A stretch of DNA of 64,000 nucleotides from Codonopsis lanceolata (Eukaryota; Streptophyta; Magnoliopsida; Asterales; Campanulaceae), in NCBI GenBank assembly GCA_013146195.2, contig CM028377.1, positions 36,337,632 to 36,401,631 on the forward strand. The letters run 5' to 3'. Below, in pieces: positions 22,563 through 36,600 of this stretch (position 1 is the first letter of the stretch; each line of letters starts with the position of its first letter). A program made the translations under genes and the position numbers. Below the pieces are notes generated by a model that saw only the letters and a program-made list of their open reading frames with translations, had not been told where the DNA came from and did not search any database.

Positions 22563-23885
22563 ATGCCGGGCTTCATCATTAGGCATGGCGGTGCACATTT
22601 CTACTGGCCTTCAAAGATCGGCTCCTTCTGTCCCCCATGCCTCCGTGTCCTACATCAACCATTCCCAAAACTTATGCCAACATTGTTGGAAACCCTAAGT
22701 CGTTGTGGAAAGGTCTGCACCAAGGTTACAAGCATTAGCACCAAGAAACCAAACCAATTTCAATGGTGAACCAGTGTATCTTCACCCCTGAGATGGAAAT
22801 TGACAAGCAATTCTCCAATACTATGGTCTTAAAGTTCTACGCTATCAATAGAAGATATTGCGAAATCTTGAAGTCGAATGGCCCCTTTGTTGTCGGTCCG
22901 TTAGACCCGCGCCATGTTATGGTTCACCTTCTTCTTCTGAGGATCTTGTCTTAGCACTCTCCAAAGAGTCACACATGATTCAATCGAGTATGTCCGCTTC
23001 TTTCCGTTGGTCCGGATTTCTCTTCCGTAAGGATTCCACGAAGGTGGCAGCTTGGGTGAGGCTCATCAACTCCAACGACGTATTTAACCTTTGGGCCCTT
23101 TCTCGCAACGACAGGCAACTCGCAATTTCGGTATGATGATCAAACGCTTTTACTTTGGTACGCAATCTATGCCTCGCTGATATGTGTAGAGATGGACGAT
23201 CGAGAAACTTCCATCTCGCTTTCTCGGATTGGTACAGTAAAGATGATGGATTCCCGCAATCCTAGAATTTGAAGGAAATATCAATTTTTGTGTTGTTGTG
23301 GTTTGCTTGGTCATACCAAGGAGTTCTCACGTAAAGGTTTTAAACGAACTCATAAGGTTCAATCCGAACAACCTCTCTGGTGTTAAACATCCACAAAACG
23401 GTAGTGGCCCTCAGCCGCGGAATGTTGCTAAAGGAAAAGAGGTTTTGGTGGATTCCACACCTAAGGATTCTCCTAGCTTGTTTGGAGCAGCGGCAGCAAA
23501 GGATAAGAAGTGGGTTCCAGTAACAAAGGCTGATAATATCAACAAGGAAGCTTCTCCATCGATGGACACGGATTCACAAGATTTACACCCGGGGGGTCAG
23601 GTTCGTGAGTTTAGCTCTTGTAAAGCTCCACGAACGGAAAACAGAAAGGGTGAGGAGTCGGGTATCCCACAATCAGTTGGTGTCACTGTTTGCAATTCTT
23701 TTGAGGCTTTAGGGGATTTAGACGAGGACATGGAGACCACTTCTGTGCAAGATGCGAAAGGGGAGGGGCACATGAATGTCAATTGCCATGAATGGCATAA
23801 TGTATGGAAGGATGTACCACACACGCCCCCTGAATTTGAGAGACGGCCTTATCGGTTAATGGTGATAAAGAGTCAAATATGGTAG
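22563..23885 (+). pseudogene. LINE ORF1 (nucleic-acid-binding, DUF4283-like), frameshifted
   Basis: The start is readable at 22563 and the frame changes near 22765, 22860 and 23140. A DUF4283-like part (FRWSGFLFRKDSTKVAAWVRL at 23000-23060) is followed by a zinc-knuckle reading CCCGLLGHTKEFSR (about 23295-23340). The 195-codon stretch at 23298-23885 is the disordered, acidic C-terminal part. In this family ORF1 is the RNA-binding chaperone of the LINE particle. Several frame breaks make it inactive as it stands. Confidence 0.65.
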
Positions 23886-24060
23886 ATCTAACAACCCCGA
23901 TGACGGATTGGGACATGTCGGTGGTCAAAATTCGGCCCTCTTTTATTCAGTACTGCGAAAATCTGAATAAACATCAGAAGAAAGTATCTTTTGCGCAGCA
24001 AAACATTCGAGTGACAAGGGCTTTTGCCAAAGCCCAAAATAAATCATCCCAATAATTTTA

Positions 24061-27000
24061 TGACGATATTCATATGGAATGCTAGAGGCGTGTGTAATAA
24101 ACGCACGAGGAATTATATTCGGATGATTAAGAGACAGCATAGCCCCTTTCTTTGTGCCCTTCTAGAACCTAAAGCCTCGGGGGATCGGTTGAATTTAATT
24201 TGTCGGAAATTACGTTTCTCAGATAGCTTGCATGTTAATCCAGTTAATCACCACATTTGGCTGTTATGGAATGATAATGTGGAGGTTAATCTCTTAGCTA
24301 GCTCAAATCAATTTATTACTGTGCATGTGAAAGTAGAGCATCTTCTTGAGGCTAATGTGAGTTTCATTTATGCCAAGTGCACAAAGGAGGAAAGAAAGGA
24401 ATTGTGGGCAGATTTAATAAATTTTCTAATCACCCACCGAACCGTGGTTGGTAGGAGGAGATTTTAACGTCATAGCACATTCGGATGAGAAGCTCGGAGG
24501 AGCCCCGTGCGACCTTCGTGAATTAGATGATTTTAACAATTTTATTGCGCAAGCAGGTTTGGACGATGTGGGATACGAAGGGAGTCGCTATACCTGGTGT
24601 AACAATCAGGAAGGTCTTCATCGGATTTGGAAAAGGTTAGATAGAGTTTTGGTTAATGGGACTTTCAAAATTAAATATACGTGGTTACGGGTGAAACATT
24701 TAGCAACAGTGGACTCGGATCATGCCGTTATTGGTGGAATTACCGGAGAAAAACCGAAGAGTAATTTTAAATTCCTTCAGATATGGGTGGATCATCCTTC
24801 CTTTTTATCCTTTGTGGAGAATCAATGGAGTCGGCCTGTTTATGGTACCGCGATGGATGTTTTGTTCAAGAAACTTCAGCTTTTACGAACAGCGCTGAAG
24901 CATTGGAATTGGGAGGTTTTTGGTCACGTTCAACGTAAGGTGGAGAGTTGTCAGGATGAGATACTTTGTTTAGATCTCTTTGTCCAGCAAACCGGGAATT
25001 TGAATCATGTCGAGCAGTTGGTAGGCGCTCGGCAAAATCTGGATCAACTTCTAAAATGGGAGGAAGAGCTGGCTGCTATGAATGCTAGGCAACTTTGGTT
25101 ACGGGATGGTGATAGGAACACAGCTTACTTTCACGCATGCATGAAAGATAGATCTCGTCGAAAACTTGTACGCCTTCGTTTGGAGGATGGCTCTTGAGCG
25201 CGCGACGCTAATCAAATTGGTAAGTTGGCATTAGATTATTTTATGGATCTCTTTACTTCTAAGTCTCACTCGGTCAAGGATGAGTCTCTTTTTAGTAACA
25301 TTCAACAGAAAGTCTCCCGATCAGATAATGAGAATTTAGTTCGCAGCCCGTCAGAAGAGGAGATTTGGAATGCCGTGAAAGTTTTGAATCCTGATAGTGC
25401 GCCGGGCGCGGATGGGTATACTGGTTGGTTTTATCAAAGCTGTTGGCATATAGTTAAATATGATGTTATTGCTGCGGTTAGAGAATTTTTTGATGGGCAG
25501 CCTCTGCATAGAGGTATTACAGCGACAACTTTGGTGTTAATTCCTAAAATTGATGACCCAGAGACACTCAGCGATTTGCGCCCTATCAGTCTTTGTAACT
25601 TTTCTTGCAAGATTATTTCCAGAATAATTGCAACTCGTCTTGCCGATAAACTCCCAGATCTTATTTCTCAAGAGCAGTCCGGCTTTGTGCAAGGCCGCAG
25701 CATACAGGAAAATATTTTACTAGCAAATGAGCTTGTGCAAAGAATCAACAGGAAAGTTAGGGGAGGAAATGTCATTTTTAAGTTGGACATGTCGAAGGCC
25801 TATGACAGGTTGGAGTGGGACTTCCTTCTTCGTACTCTACAAGCCTTTGGTTTCAATGCCTCTTTTTGTAATTTAATTCAGCAGCTCATCGGCAATATTT
25901 GGTACTCCCTTCGTATCAATGGCACTTCAAATGGTTTTTTTCATTCCACGAGGGGAGTGAGGCAAGGGGATCCTCTTTCTCCCTTACTGTTCATTTTGGC
26001 TCAAGAAATTCTCTCCATTAACATTAATAGGGCTGTAAGGGATGGTTTGGTTCAACCTTTCCAACATGGGCGGGGTGGTTTGGTGCTCTCTCATTTATTG
26101 TATGCAGATGACATGCTCTTGTTTTGCAACGGGAGTAAGTCTTCTATCTTGGGTCTTCGGAAAGTTCTCACGGTTTATGAGCAAAGCTCCGGCCAATTTA
26201 TAAACATGCAAAAGAGCGGTTTTTATGTTTCTCGACACAGATCATACAGGTCCAATCAACGTATTACTCAATGGACAGGTTGCTCAATGCGTGCTTGGCC
26301 GATGAAATATTTGGGGTTACCGATTTATTTATGGGCGACGGTGCGAAGTGCATTTATTTTGAAGATCTTGTGCATCGGTTGTCTAAACGGGTCAATGGAT
26401 GGAGTGCGAAAATGCTATCTTTTGGGGCTAAGCTCACTTTGATAAAGTCAATTCTTTGTAGTATTCCAGTTTACGCCATGGCGGCGCTCACTATTCCAAC
26501 TCGAATTTTATCTCGCCTAGAGAGATTGATGGCAGACTTCCTTTGGAGCTCAAGGGGGGAGCAAAGAACTCATTGGGTGGCGTGGTCGAAAGTTTGTAGG
26601 CCTATGGATGAGGGAGGTTTGGGAATTCGAACATTTGCTCAGGTCATGCATTCGATGCATGCTAAGCTTGCATGGCGCGCGATCCAGAATCAAAGCCTTT
26701 GGGCTAAGTTTTGTAATGCCAAATATGGGATGTCTCAGGGGCGGTTCAGACTCCAAACGGCTACAGTTGCTTGGAAGGCAATTTATGATCATATTCCTCA
26801 GGTTTTGCATTGCAGTAGATGGATAGTTGGATGTGGCAATATTTCGTTTTGGGATACGAACTGGTGCGGTGTTCGTTTAGAGGGACCTTTGCCTATGGAC
26901 ATTAATTTATCGGTCAGAAGTGCCTTAAATAATATAGAAGATTATTACAGTCTAATAGAGCCGGATATGCATGATTCTGTAAGTCGGGTGAGATGCTGTG

Positions 27001-28151
27001 ATGGGACTCCGGATAAACTGATATGCACGTTGACTACGACTGGTGAGTTTCAGGTAGCAGCCTACTGGAATTTTAGAAGGCACCGAGATCCTGTTTTACG
27101 ATGGGCAAAAAAGATATGGCAACCGTGGCTTCCGTTGAAGGTAAGCGGCTTTGTTTGGCGCTTATTTCACGATGCTGTTCCGGTAGATGTCAAGATTCAA
27201 TCTCGGAGGATTACTTTGGCTTCAAAATGTGTTTGTTGTCTGTCCAATCCAAACTGCGAATCAGTTATACATCTTTTTGTGCACTCAGAAATCGCTAAAG
27301 CAGTTTGGTCCAAGTTTGCTGCGGTTTTTCAGAAGGGCTCTTCATACAACTCTTTTTTGCATCTGTTCGAGACCTGGGCTAAAGGTTCAACGCGCAGTCA
27401 GTTGGGTGCTTGTCTTCTGGGAGTCTTCATGTTCTCTTGTTGGGAGTTATGGAAAGCCAGATGTCGCGCTCACTTTGACGGTATCCCCATGGATGTGACT
27501 TATATTTATAAGCAGGTTCTAATGAGTTTGAGAGACATTGGTTTGGTGTTTCGTCCTAAGTCTGCTAGTGGCCCGAGAGCATGCTTAGCTTTGGAATCTC
27601 TCAGGATTAATGTGTTACAGATTCCTCATCGTTCAGGCAAATGGGTTAGATGGATACCTCCTGATACAAATGGCTTTAAACTTAATACAGATGGGTCATC
27701 GAGGAATGGCTTTTGTTCAGGTGGTGGGGTGATTCGGGATTCGCAGGGAGATTTTATCTCTGCCTTCTCCAATTTTTATGGAAGGGGATCTAATATGAAG
27801 GCAGAAATCTTGGCCCTTCGAGATGGTTTGGCATTATGTCGTCGTTTGGGACTGTCGTACGTGATTGTGGAATCTGATTCTAAAGTCGCTGTTGAAGTAA
27901 TAGTTCAAAATCATTCGGCCCCTTGGGAATACACTTATGAGCTCCGTTCGTGTCGTACTTTGCTATCTGAATATGATTTGTGTCATGTTTTTCGCGAACA
28001 GAATAAAGTGGCTGATCAACTTGCTGCAGAAGCCCATACTCATCGGACTTTCAAAAATTTCAATCAGTTTGCTTCGCTATCTAGGGAGTCAAAACATTTG
28101 TTACAGATGGATAGACATGGTTTTTATAATTTCCGTTATGGGTCTGTCTAG
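24061..28151 (+). pseudogene. LINE ORF2: endonuclease-RT-zf-RVT-RNase H, lightly broken
   Basis: Starts ATG 24061 (MTIFIWNARG). The APE-type endonuclease has LLEPKA, GDFNVI (after a frameshift near 24450) and VDSDHAV. A TGA at 25195-25197 follows the endonuclease; the frame then continues into RT with NPDSAPGADGY, SDLRPISLCN, EQSGFVQGRSI, KLDMSKAYDRLEW, GVRQGDPLSPLLF and catalytic YADD at 26101-26112. A second frameshift lies at about 26320-26340, after PMKYLG. The zf-RVT domain is near 27100-27330 (WLPLKVSGFVWRLFHDAVP). RNase H is at about 27665-28050, with Asp in NTDGSS, Glu in KAEILAL and Asp in VESDS. Stop at 28149-28151. It copies the LINE RNA into target DNA by target-primed reverse transcription. 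Confidence 0.85.
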
Positions 28152-28763
28152 TTTTTTAGATAGTTTCTGTTGGTTTGTAAATTCTGGATTTTATAGAGGT
28201 AAGGCTCCTCCGTCCTCCCTTTTTAGGGCAAGGCTGGTTGTCCCCCTCAAGTTTGTTTTTACTTTCTTATAAATAAAATCCACAGGGTGCCGTCCCTGTT
28301 TCCTTTAAAAAAAAAAAAAAAATGTTTGGTTTGTGATGCCCCTGGTGAGGCATGTATGTTTGTCTCTCCACGTGTGGACGGGTCACACATGAGGGGGAGT
28401 GTCGAGTTTAATATACATTGTTAGGCCCTTATTTAACAGTTTAAGGTTTTAGATGAGTTGGTAACTGTGAGGGTTCGAAACGGGGTTCTCACAATAACTT
28501 CACACAAAGTATAGGCAAGTCTTTTTGTATGTACTCTTCATTCATAATGGTACCAAAGTTGCTGGCTAACTCTAATTTTTATCAATTTCTCATAGAGCAA
28601 TACTTTTGTTTGGAGGCCTATCTTGTGTGATTCTTTTCCCTGAGAAATATTGTTTGATTGATTAAATAGCAACTCCACATTTTCTATATTTAAGTTTCTG
28701 TGCTTTCCCTTAAGTTTTAGACAGATCCTAATATTACCTATTGTGTATTTTCTCCTTGTCTAG

Positions 28764-30670
28764 AGCGGGAAGGATACTGTTTGGCCACATGATCCTCGCA
28801 CAGGATGGAGTTACTGCATCACAATTCCTTCCTGGGTTGTTCTTCCCAAATCAAGAGATTCAGATCCTGTCGTGGTACTAAATTGATTGAATCTGCAGTC
28901 TTTGTCCATGCCAAGGGTTAGATGATGTTTCTATGCTGTCATTGGGGACTTGGCATGAGTATTAATCTAATTTACTTGCCAAACCTGGATTATGTTGTTA
29001 TTATTCTTCATTCAGCGAATTTATTTTTTCTTTTGTTTGGAATCTTAGAAATATATATAGTTCAGTCAGATATAGCTGCAATTTTGTTGAAAAATTCTTT
29101 TTTTTCCCTCTACAGTGTTTTTAGTGGCTCATATCATAATATTCCTGAGCTCCATTTAATTCATTAATGGAACGAAACACACTGCATGTTTTTGCAGTTG
29201 ATTTGTTGGGATGAGCGTATGAGTAGAGGTCCCCTTTTGTTTCACGAAGATTCTTGTTTACATTTAAAATTTAAACATAATATTCTTATTTTAAATTCAA
29301 AATTTCAATTCTCATATATCTGTCTCAAATGAAATCTAAATCTCTATCTGCCAGGTTCTTCATCTTGATCCTGACTTGTTTCTCATCTTACATATGCATA
29401 TTTGTTAATGTAGGTGAGCTTTTAGGCATGCTGCCTTCTAATGTTCTTAAGGGACAGTTTTACAGGGTTCAGGTTGGTTTACAATCACCAGAAGGGGTTA
29501 CAACAACAAGAGGCATATTAAGAAGATTTAATGATTTCTTAAAGTTATATAATGCTGTAAGTTTATGATTGTTCTTAGTATTTTGATATCAATATCTATC
29601 TCTAGATTGTGATCTGGTGGAAATGTACCAACTTGTAATTGTCCTTGGACCTTGCTTAAGTAAACAAGCCTGTTCATTGCCACCAATTTTTCTCATATCC
29701 TCTTTTACTCATTTTTGCAGCTTAGAAAAGCACTTCCCAGAAAGAATCTCCCACCAGCTCCACCGAGGGGACTCTTGCGGTTGAAAAGTAGGGAGCTATT
29801 GGAAGAGGTATGCTTTACCTTGTATAGTCATGCAATTAGTTGATAGACTTTCAGGATGTTTTACTTATTTATTTTTAACTGTTGTTAGTCATCCTGCATA
29901 TGCAATACGTGTGGTAAATACAGTATGATTACTCTGTTATTTTTGAATTTTGAATTTCAAAGGCTTTTTTTTTGATAAGTTGATTCATGTGAGAGTTTTC
30001 TTTTTCTTTCTTTTTCCTTGAAATGCTACATTTATCATCTTATCTTAATAAAGAACATTGAAGAAAATAATCACTTGATAAGGTTTAAAACCTAAATTTG
30101 TTTCTTTGTTTTTCTCCTCTCCACTTTAGACCCCTTCATTGTCTTCTTTTCATTTGTCCACAGTGATTTTTAACAAACATTCCTCTTTTTTTTTTTTTTT
30201 GATAGGTAAGTGTGACCCCTTGTTGGTATGGGGATTGGAACCAAGGACCTCAAGGTCTTTGCTTGAGTGCCCTTGCCATCTCTCCCACCCCTTGGGGTCT
30301 TCCTCTCTTTATAATAGTAGTTGATTAATATAAGAAAGCTGCTACATACTATGAGCCAGTAAATTTGAGCTTTCTCTAAAATAAGGTCAAAGTAATCCTG
30401 TTTGATGACAATAACTGAACTTTTTATTATTATAGTCATATTTATTCATAAAAAGAATTTTTTTTTTGATGAATAAATATAACTGAACTTTTTATCATTA
30501 AGTTTTTCCTGCAAGTCCTGCTGGGAATATTATGATTTTTCAAATCTTGCTTTTATACTAGCGTCGATGCTCTTTGGAGGAATGGATGGCGAAATTACTA
30601 TCGGATATTGATGTATCAAGATGTTTTGTGGTGGCATCTTTCCTTGAACTAGAAGCTGCTGCTAGATCTT
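28764..30670 (+). CDS. EREX: PX-domain exons 2-5 of EREX copy 2
   Basis: Four short exons of 111, 99, 87 and 109 bp. Exons 2-4 are all in phase 0, and exon 5 ends in phase 1 (AGATCTT|GTAAG). This block holds the first strands of PX (CITIPSWVVLPKSRDSDPVV), the RRF basic motif, the proline loop, and the C-terminal helices (SLEEWMAKLLSDIDVSR; FVVASFLELEAAARS). A possible alternative acceptor 45 bp upstream of exon 3 exists at TGTAG|GTGAGC, but the acceptor at 29456-29457 gives the family sequence FYRVQVG. Intron 4 (29808-30561) carries the antisense non-LTR tail. Confidence 0.85.
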
Positions 30671-33600
30671 GTAAGTATCTCCCTACTGCATGCGACTATT
30701 TCAGAAGTTGTACTCCTTTTGTTTCTCTTCCTTAACGTTTGTTTTGTATTATCTCAAAATTTTGATGTTCGATTGCATGCGTTTTTTTATTACCATTTTC
30801 AGCATTCCAAGATGAAAATCAGCTAACTTCACAAGCAAACCTTGCGGCGAATAATAATGTGTCTTCGCTTAAAGTTCATCCTGATTCAACTCAGTTGATG
30901 ATTGCTGGCAGTGCATCTTTCACATCAGATTATGGAAGTGATACTGCTTATGAAGCTTCCGACATTGGAACTCCAAGTCTTGGGAGGGATAATAATTCTG
31001 AAGTTGGTGCGGAGGATCTGTCATTGGATGAGGATTTGACAGGTCCAATAGAAAAATTAATGAAATATGGAATGTCCAATATTGATGAGGGCTTGTTCAT
31101 GGGACATGCTATTCTTGAACAGCTTGAAGGCCTTCCTAGGCATAGAGTGCATGCAAGTGAAATTAACAAGATTACAGAGAGCAGCACAAGTAACGGGAAT
31201 GCATCTAATGCTGCTTATCTTTCAGGGGATGCATCGGAACTCTTGTCAGAAGCAGAGAATGGTAAGGTAATTGGTCATGCTCGAAAGCTCTCAAGTGGGA
31301 GTGTTGGCAGTGAGATAAGTTCTTTAAAAGGTAGTGAATCCTCGACTTCTGGGTTTCCTAGTATATTTGCAGATGGCTCCCTTGACCTAACTAGAGGTGC
31401 TGAGGTTTCCAAAACCATGGAAATTCTAGGCAACATGGAGTTGCAGTATCCGAATAACATACAATTAGTTCTTCCATTAGATCAGCAACAAAAGATGAAT
31501 AGGGTTCTCATGAGCATGCAGCGGAGACTTGCAACGGCGAAAACAGACATGGAGGATCTTATATCGAGATTAAACCAAGAAATAGCTGTGAAAGATTACC
31601 TTACAACCAAGGTAAGCCAAGATTTATGCTTGCTCTTATAAATACACCTTGTTTCAGATTGACTAAACTACAACAAACAATCTCTTAGAGGTGAGAAATA
31701 AAAAAAACAATTCTTAAAACTCACCTCTGAAAATTTCCTACATCCAACTTAGACACCCGTTGAAGTACAACAACAGGGGTCGCCTTGACAGAACCTTCTT
31801 AATTAGCTTCCCGTCAACATTCTTGACGAAGCGTGAAAATTCACACTTGTCTTATTTATCTACACTGGTGGTTAATAATGGAATGGGGACGAAGCTACTG
31901 CCCTATGCATTTACTGTGAGTAGAAACTCTCGAGGGAGATATCTCCTCCCTAACATCTTCCCTGTAGGACTAACCAGATTCAAACTCATTTTACTGGTTA
32001 AGTTATGGTTCTCTGGTTTCAAGAGCATTACCCGCAGGGTTTAGAATTAGAACACCTTTTATAGGAATCCTCTCCCAGTTTGCATATAAGAAGACATGAC
32101 AAATTGGCAATGTGAATATACACAGTAGCGTTGTTATATCATCTCTCAGGAGGGGCTTTTGAAATTCAAAGTAGGAACGATTAAAATCAGGAAATAGTAG
32201 AGGGAGCGGAATCAGTAGCAGTAGCTGAGGAACCCACTTCATCAGCACGCAGTCTAGTTCACAGGTCGCATCTAAGTCCCTACTCCCTACTAACGCATAT
32301 GCAGAGAATTTGCGCTCTGTTTATCATCTAACCATGAATCGCATTGGCTTCCTGATCGAATCCAACTTAGCCCATATTACATTCTGATACATGCTATTCT
32401 CCGCGTGTTGTAAATGAAAGATAGTGCCCAGGAGTGTCCACACTTAAGGAAACTTTCTCAAGTAGCAGGCCCAGACAAGTTGCAAAATCTTGTTTAGTCC
32501 ATGTCTTCTCTTAGTAAAGTATACAAGGTCTATTCTCCTTCGCGATTTTAGTGCCTTGGGTCGTGGTTTTGGACTTCCTCTTCTTGGTCCCATCAACTTT
32601 CACTATTTTATCTTACTCTTTCTTTTTTTTTGATAAGTAAAGTTAGATTTATAAATTACGGCTTCAAAGAAGGTGAAGCGTCCTATGTACACAGGGAATA
32701 TACATCCAGACCCTTACTAAATATATGCTGGGCAGCTGGGCCTTGGCATGTCCTGTGTTACTATATCTTTACTTCTGTGAAATTACCCGTGTCTTGACAC
32801 CGCATGAGTGGATGTCAGTGCGGCAGTTGGACACCTACATTTAGTGTAAAATACTAAAATATACTAATTTTGGCAGTTGGACACCACGATCTGCACCGGT
32901 ATACAATCCTTGTACCCAAGTCCATATAACATAGGGCATGTTGATAATTCCACTTCTCTCTCTCTCTCTCTCTGGATTGGAAAACTAGATCTTTCAAAGT
33001 GGGTTCCAAATTGTTTTGTCGTGGGACTTGGTACCAAAAACTCCTGAAGTCAACCAAAGTATATAGGCTTGCAAAAGATATCTGACTTCCTGCTTCAATG
33101 TGCTTCAACAATAGGATCATGACAGAGCATCAATCGGAAGAGAAATGTTCACTGCCTTAGGTTTTTCTGCTTCACGTTATCTTAGTACCCCACCTTCCCC
33201 CAATCCTCCAATCCCCCATCAACCCTCTCGACCTCTCAGTTATTTCTTCTCACCTAAGAGGCATAAGTCTTGGTTAAACAGGTGCAAAAAAGCACAGAAA
33301 GTGTGCTCAAGGTGCTACCTAAGCCATATAAATTTATGCCTAATAGCCTTTATTTTTGTGCTGCGCAGCATTTTTGGCATAGCTTGCTCTAACGTGTGAC
33401 CATGGTTACTCTTGGACGCCTTTTAACTATTGGCAGGCCCTTTATGGGCTCCTGATCTCTACCGATACACCATGTAGACGGCCTGCTTTTTCGGCCTGCT
33501 TTCTTACTCCCTATTTGCTTTTGGAGAGGATTGGTGATTGCAACATCTGGGCTGCAATTTATATGCAAACCTATAAAATTTCTATGGTTCATAGGGTGGT

Positions 33601-36600
33601 GTGGGCAGGTTCTATGAGTAACTTTTTCTATTAGATCCTATTATAACATCTTATCTAACAGAGAGAGGACCGTGTTCCCATGGAAGAATATTTGGAAAGT
33701 TAGAGCATCCCCATTGTTGGAAAAGCCAACTTTTTAGTGCTTTGGAAAATGTGTGTAGTGGCCACCTAGGATTTTGTTTGGTTCAACTAGGAGAGGGAGG
33801 GATTTAACTTCTTAAATAAGTAGTTGGGGAGGAGAGACAGAGAGGGGGACAGCCGCCCTTGTTGGCAGGTGTGTGTGTGGGGGTGGGGGAGGGTTTTGTT
33901 TTTATTAGATGATGTTAAATTTAATATTTTTTTTGTGTAAGAAGTTGTGTAAGAAGATTATACAATGGGAAGATATATTCTTAAGTAGGTAAGAAGAGAA
34001 AAGTGTGTAGGTGGCAGTGGGACCCAGTTAAGAAGTTGTATAAGAAGTTGTAACATTGAGGATGCTCTTAGAGCTCCTATTAGAGTGTTGTTTTTCGCGT
34101 GGGAAGCTGCTAATGACAGTATCCTTACAAGAAACAATTTTTGCGGAGCGACATATATGATTTATGTTGATTGGTGCTTTTTGTGCAATGGGTGTGATGA
34201 AAGTGTGAACCACTCGCTGCTCCATTGCCTGGTTGTGACAATTCTTTGAAAGATGCTGTTTTGCTTATTTTCTATCTCGTGGGTTATGCCGAGCTCAGTG
34301 AAAGAACTATTTCTGCATTAGTCGTTGTATAAGCGGAGAGGGATGAGGAATAGTATATGGCAAGCAACCCCGCTGGGTATTTACTGACGATTTGGAGGGA
34401 AAGAAATAGAAGGGTGTTTGAGAATGAGGAAAGGACGGTGGACAAGTTGAAGGATGATTTGCTGCGCACTTTACACTTTTTTTGTGCCGAGGATACTAAT
34501 ACTTCCTATAATCATAAATATTGTTTTCCTGATTTTGTTAATAGTTTTTCTATAGATTAGTCCTTTTGTGTATACTCAGTGTACAAGGACGTGTCACCTG
34601 GTTTGACACCTTTTGGTATTTAATATTTTACTTATCAAAAAAATATATCCTTGATATATGTATATGCATTTATTCAGTTGGATTATTCAACTTATGCTTG
34701 CATTTGGTAAATAATGTCATGAACATGTTCGTGGTATATGATTTACCTAAAAGTTGTAACTTTCTTCAGTGGCTCTTTTTTTTTTTTTTCCAATGTTCCG
34801 TGGCAGAACCTCTGATTGCAACTCTTTACATATGGACAATATTGTGGCCATAACTTGCTGATATTTTGTAGGTTAAGGATTTGGAAGTGGAACTTGAAAC
34901 TACTAAACAGAAGAGTAAAGAAAACCTTCAGCAAGCTATTTTAGTAGAAAGGGAAAGACTTACTCAAATGCAGTGGGATATGGAGGAACTAAGGCGAAAA
35001 TCACTAGAAATGGAACTCAAATTGAAATCTCAACAGGTCTTGGAGTAATTTTTGTCTGTCTTTTGTTATATTAATCTTCTTAAGCATTGGGGGGATGATC
35101 TCATTGATGATTAGTGAAACATTTCTAGGATGAACAGCCAGATTCCAAGTCCCCAAAAGTAACTATGGTTGAGGGGAAAGATATACTGCTGCAGGAATTG
35201 GATACTACTAGACAGCAGCTTGAGGACCTAAGGAGAAAGCATCAAGAGCTGGAAATGAAATCAAAAGCAGGCGTTAAAGTCCTTGTTAAAGAGGTTAAAT
35301 CACTTAGAAGTTCTCAAGCAGATTTGAAGCAGCAGCTAAGTCAATCACTCATGGGAAAGTCTGAGGCTGAGGTACCTTATTGTCCCTTCACAGTGGCATG
35401 CTATAAATATCTGTTCCTTTTACAGAAGGAATTCTTTTCATGTTCCTAAGGAGCACATTATTTACAAGATTTTCACGTTGTTCCATAATGGGTGCCCCTT
35501 TTTTGGTGTTTCAAGGAAACTTAGGAAGTCGGCTTTTAAGCAATTTCACTAGCACATATACATAAGTACCTTTATGTTCACCTTATAGCATTGCAAGTGC
35601 ACATAAGGACACGATAGTTGGCAATCGTGAATTTGGTAACTCATTTGAGAAGGGACACTCATTTTGGGACAGAGGTAGTAAGTACTAAGTAGTAACTAGT
35701 TGCTCTTTACTGCTTTTATTCCACTATTAGACACGCCTTGTTGTTGGTCCTATATGTTTAGTAAACGAAAACTTCTCCTTGACCCTGCGCCCATCGTTTT
35801 TCTCAAGAGAGATTAGATATACTTGCTCCTTTTCACTAAAAAAATATTTTCTTTATAATTTCAATCAATCTGTGGACTTGCATGCTGCTAGTGGACAGGG
35901 GCTTTGTATGGATGTGACGGTTCAATTTGTTTTCTTAAAATTTTGTTGCATCCAGAAACTAATTCAACAAGAAAAACAAAACAAGGAGAGGGAAAAAGTT
36001 GCTAGAAGGAAGTTACTTCATGAATGTGAAATTCTTCACAATCGGCTTCAAGAGTGCAACATGAACTTACTCAATGAAGCTGAAGATAAACCAGTCATGG
36101 ATTCTTCCTCGGTACAAGATGCGTTGGATCTCCTAGCAATATCTGACAATCGGATAGAGCTTCTCCTTGCAGAGGTACATCTTATATTTCCTCCATCTCT
36201 CAGTTTCGGGCTTCACATTCTTTTTAGGCTCCTCGTGATTGGGACTTGGTACCTGGAGTCATCTTTCCAGTGATAGATCTGAAGGCTTCATTATTGCATA
36301 TGAGTGGCTTGAAAGTTAAAATTTCTTGTTCCCCTGATCTTTCCTAATCAAGGGTCCAGTGGTGTTTAATCCGTGATTGCTTAGTTCGGCTGCCAATGGG
36401 CTTGTAAAGACGAGGAATTCCTCGCTCTAATGTTCTTTTCTCTTCTGTCATTGACCCTAACTAGCACAAAGAGCATCGATTTGGAAGTGGCGTGAGGGTC
36501 ATTCTGACCCATTACGTTTCTATTATCCACATTGAAGCTTGAATATCAAGTTCTTGTCCTCCTCTATACAAAGATAGAAAACGGAAATTGTTTGGGAAAC

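Larger units (their letters stand above)
22500..28322 (+). mobile_element. Near full-length L1-type LINE
   Basis: ORF1 and ORF2 are both present in order, followed by a 3' UTR and a 16-base A run (28307-28322). ORF2 holds endonuclease, RT, zf-RVT and RNase H with most motifs intact. Damage is light compared with the other LINEs here: about two frameshifts and one stop in ORF2, more in ORF1. The poly(A) abuts duplication copy 2 directly. No 5' target-site duplication is visible, so this is not a simple insertion into the sequence seen at 3641. Confidence 0.85.

Noticed and set aside
30139..30439. Open frames in EREX intron 4 of copy 2 on both strands
   Set aside because: Cover a non-LTR tail with a T homopolymer; the equivalent region in copy 1 lacks the same frames.
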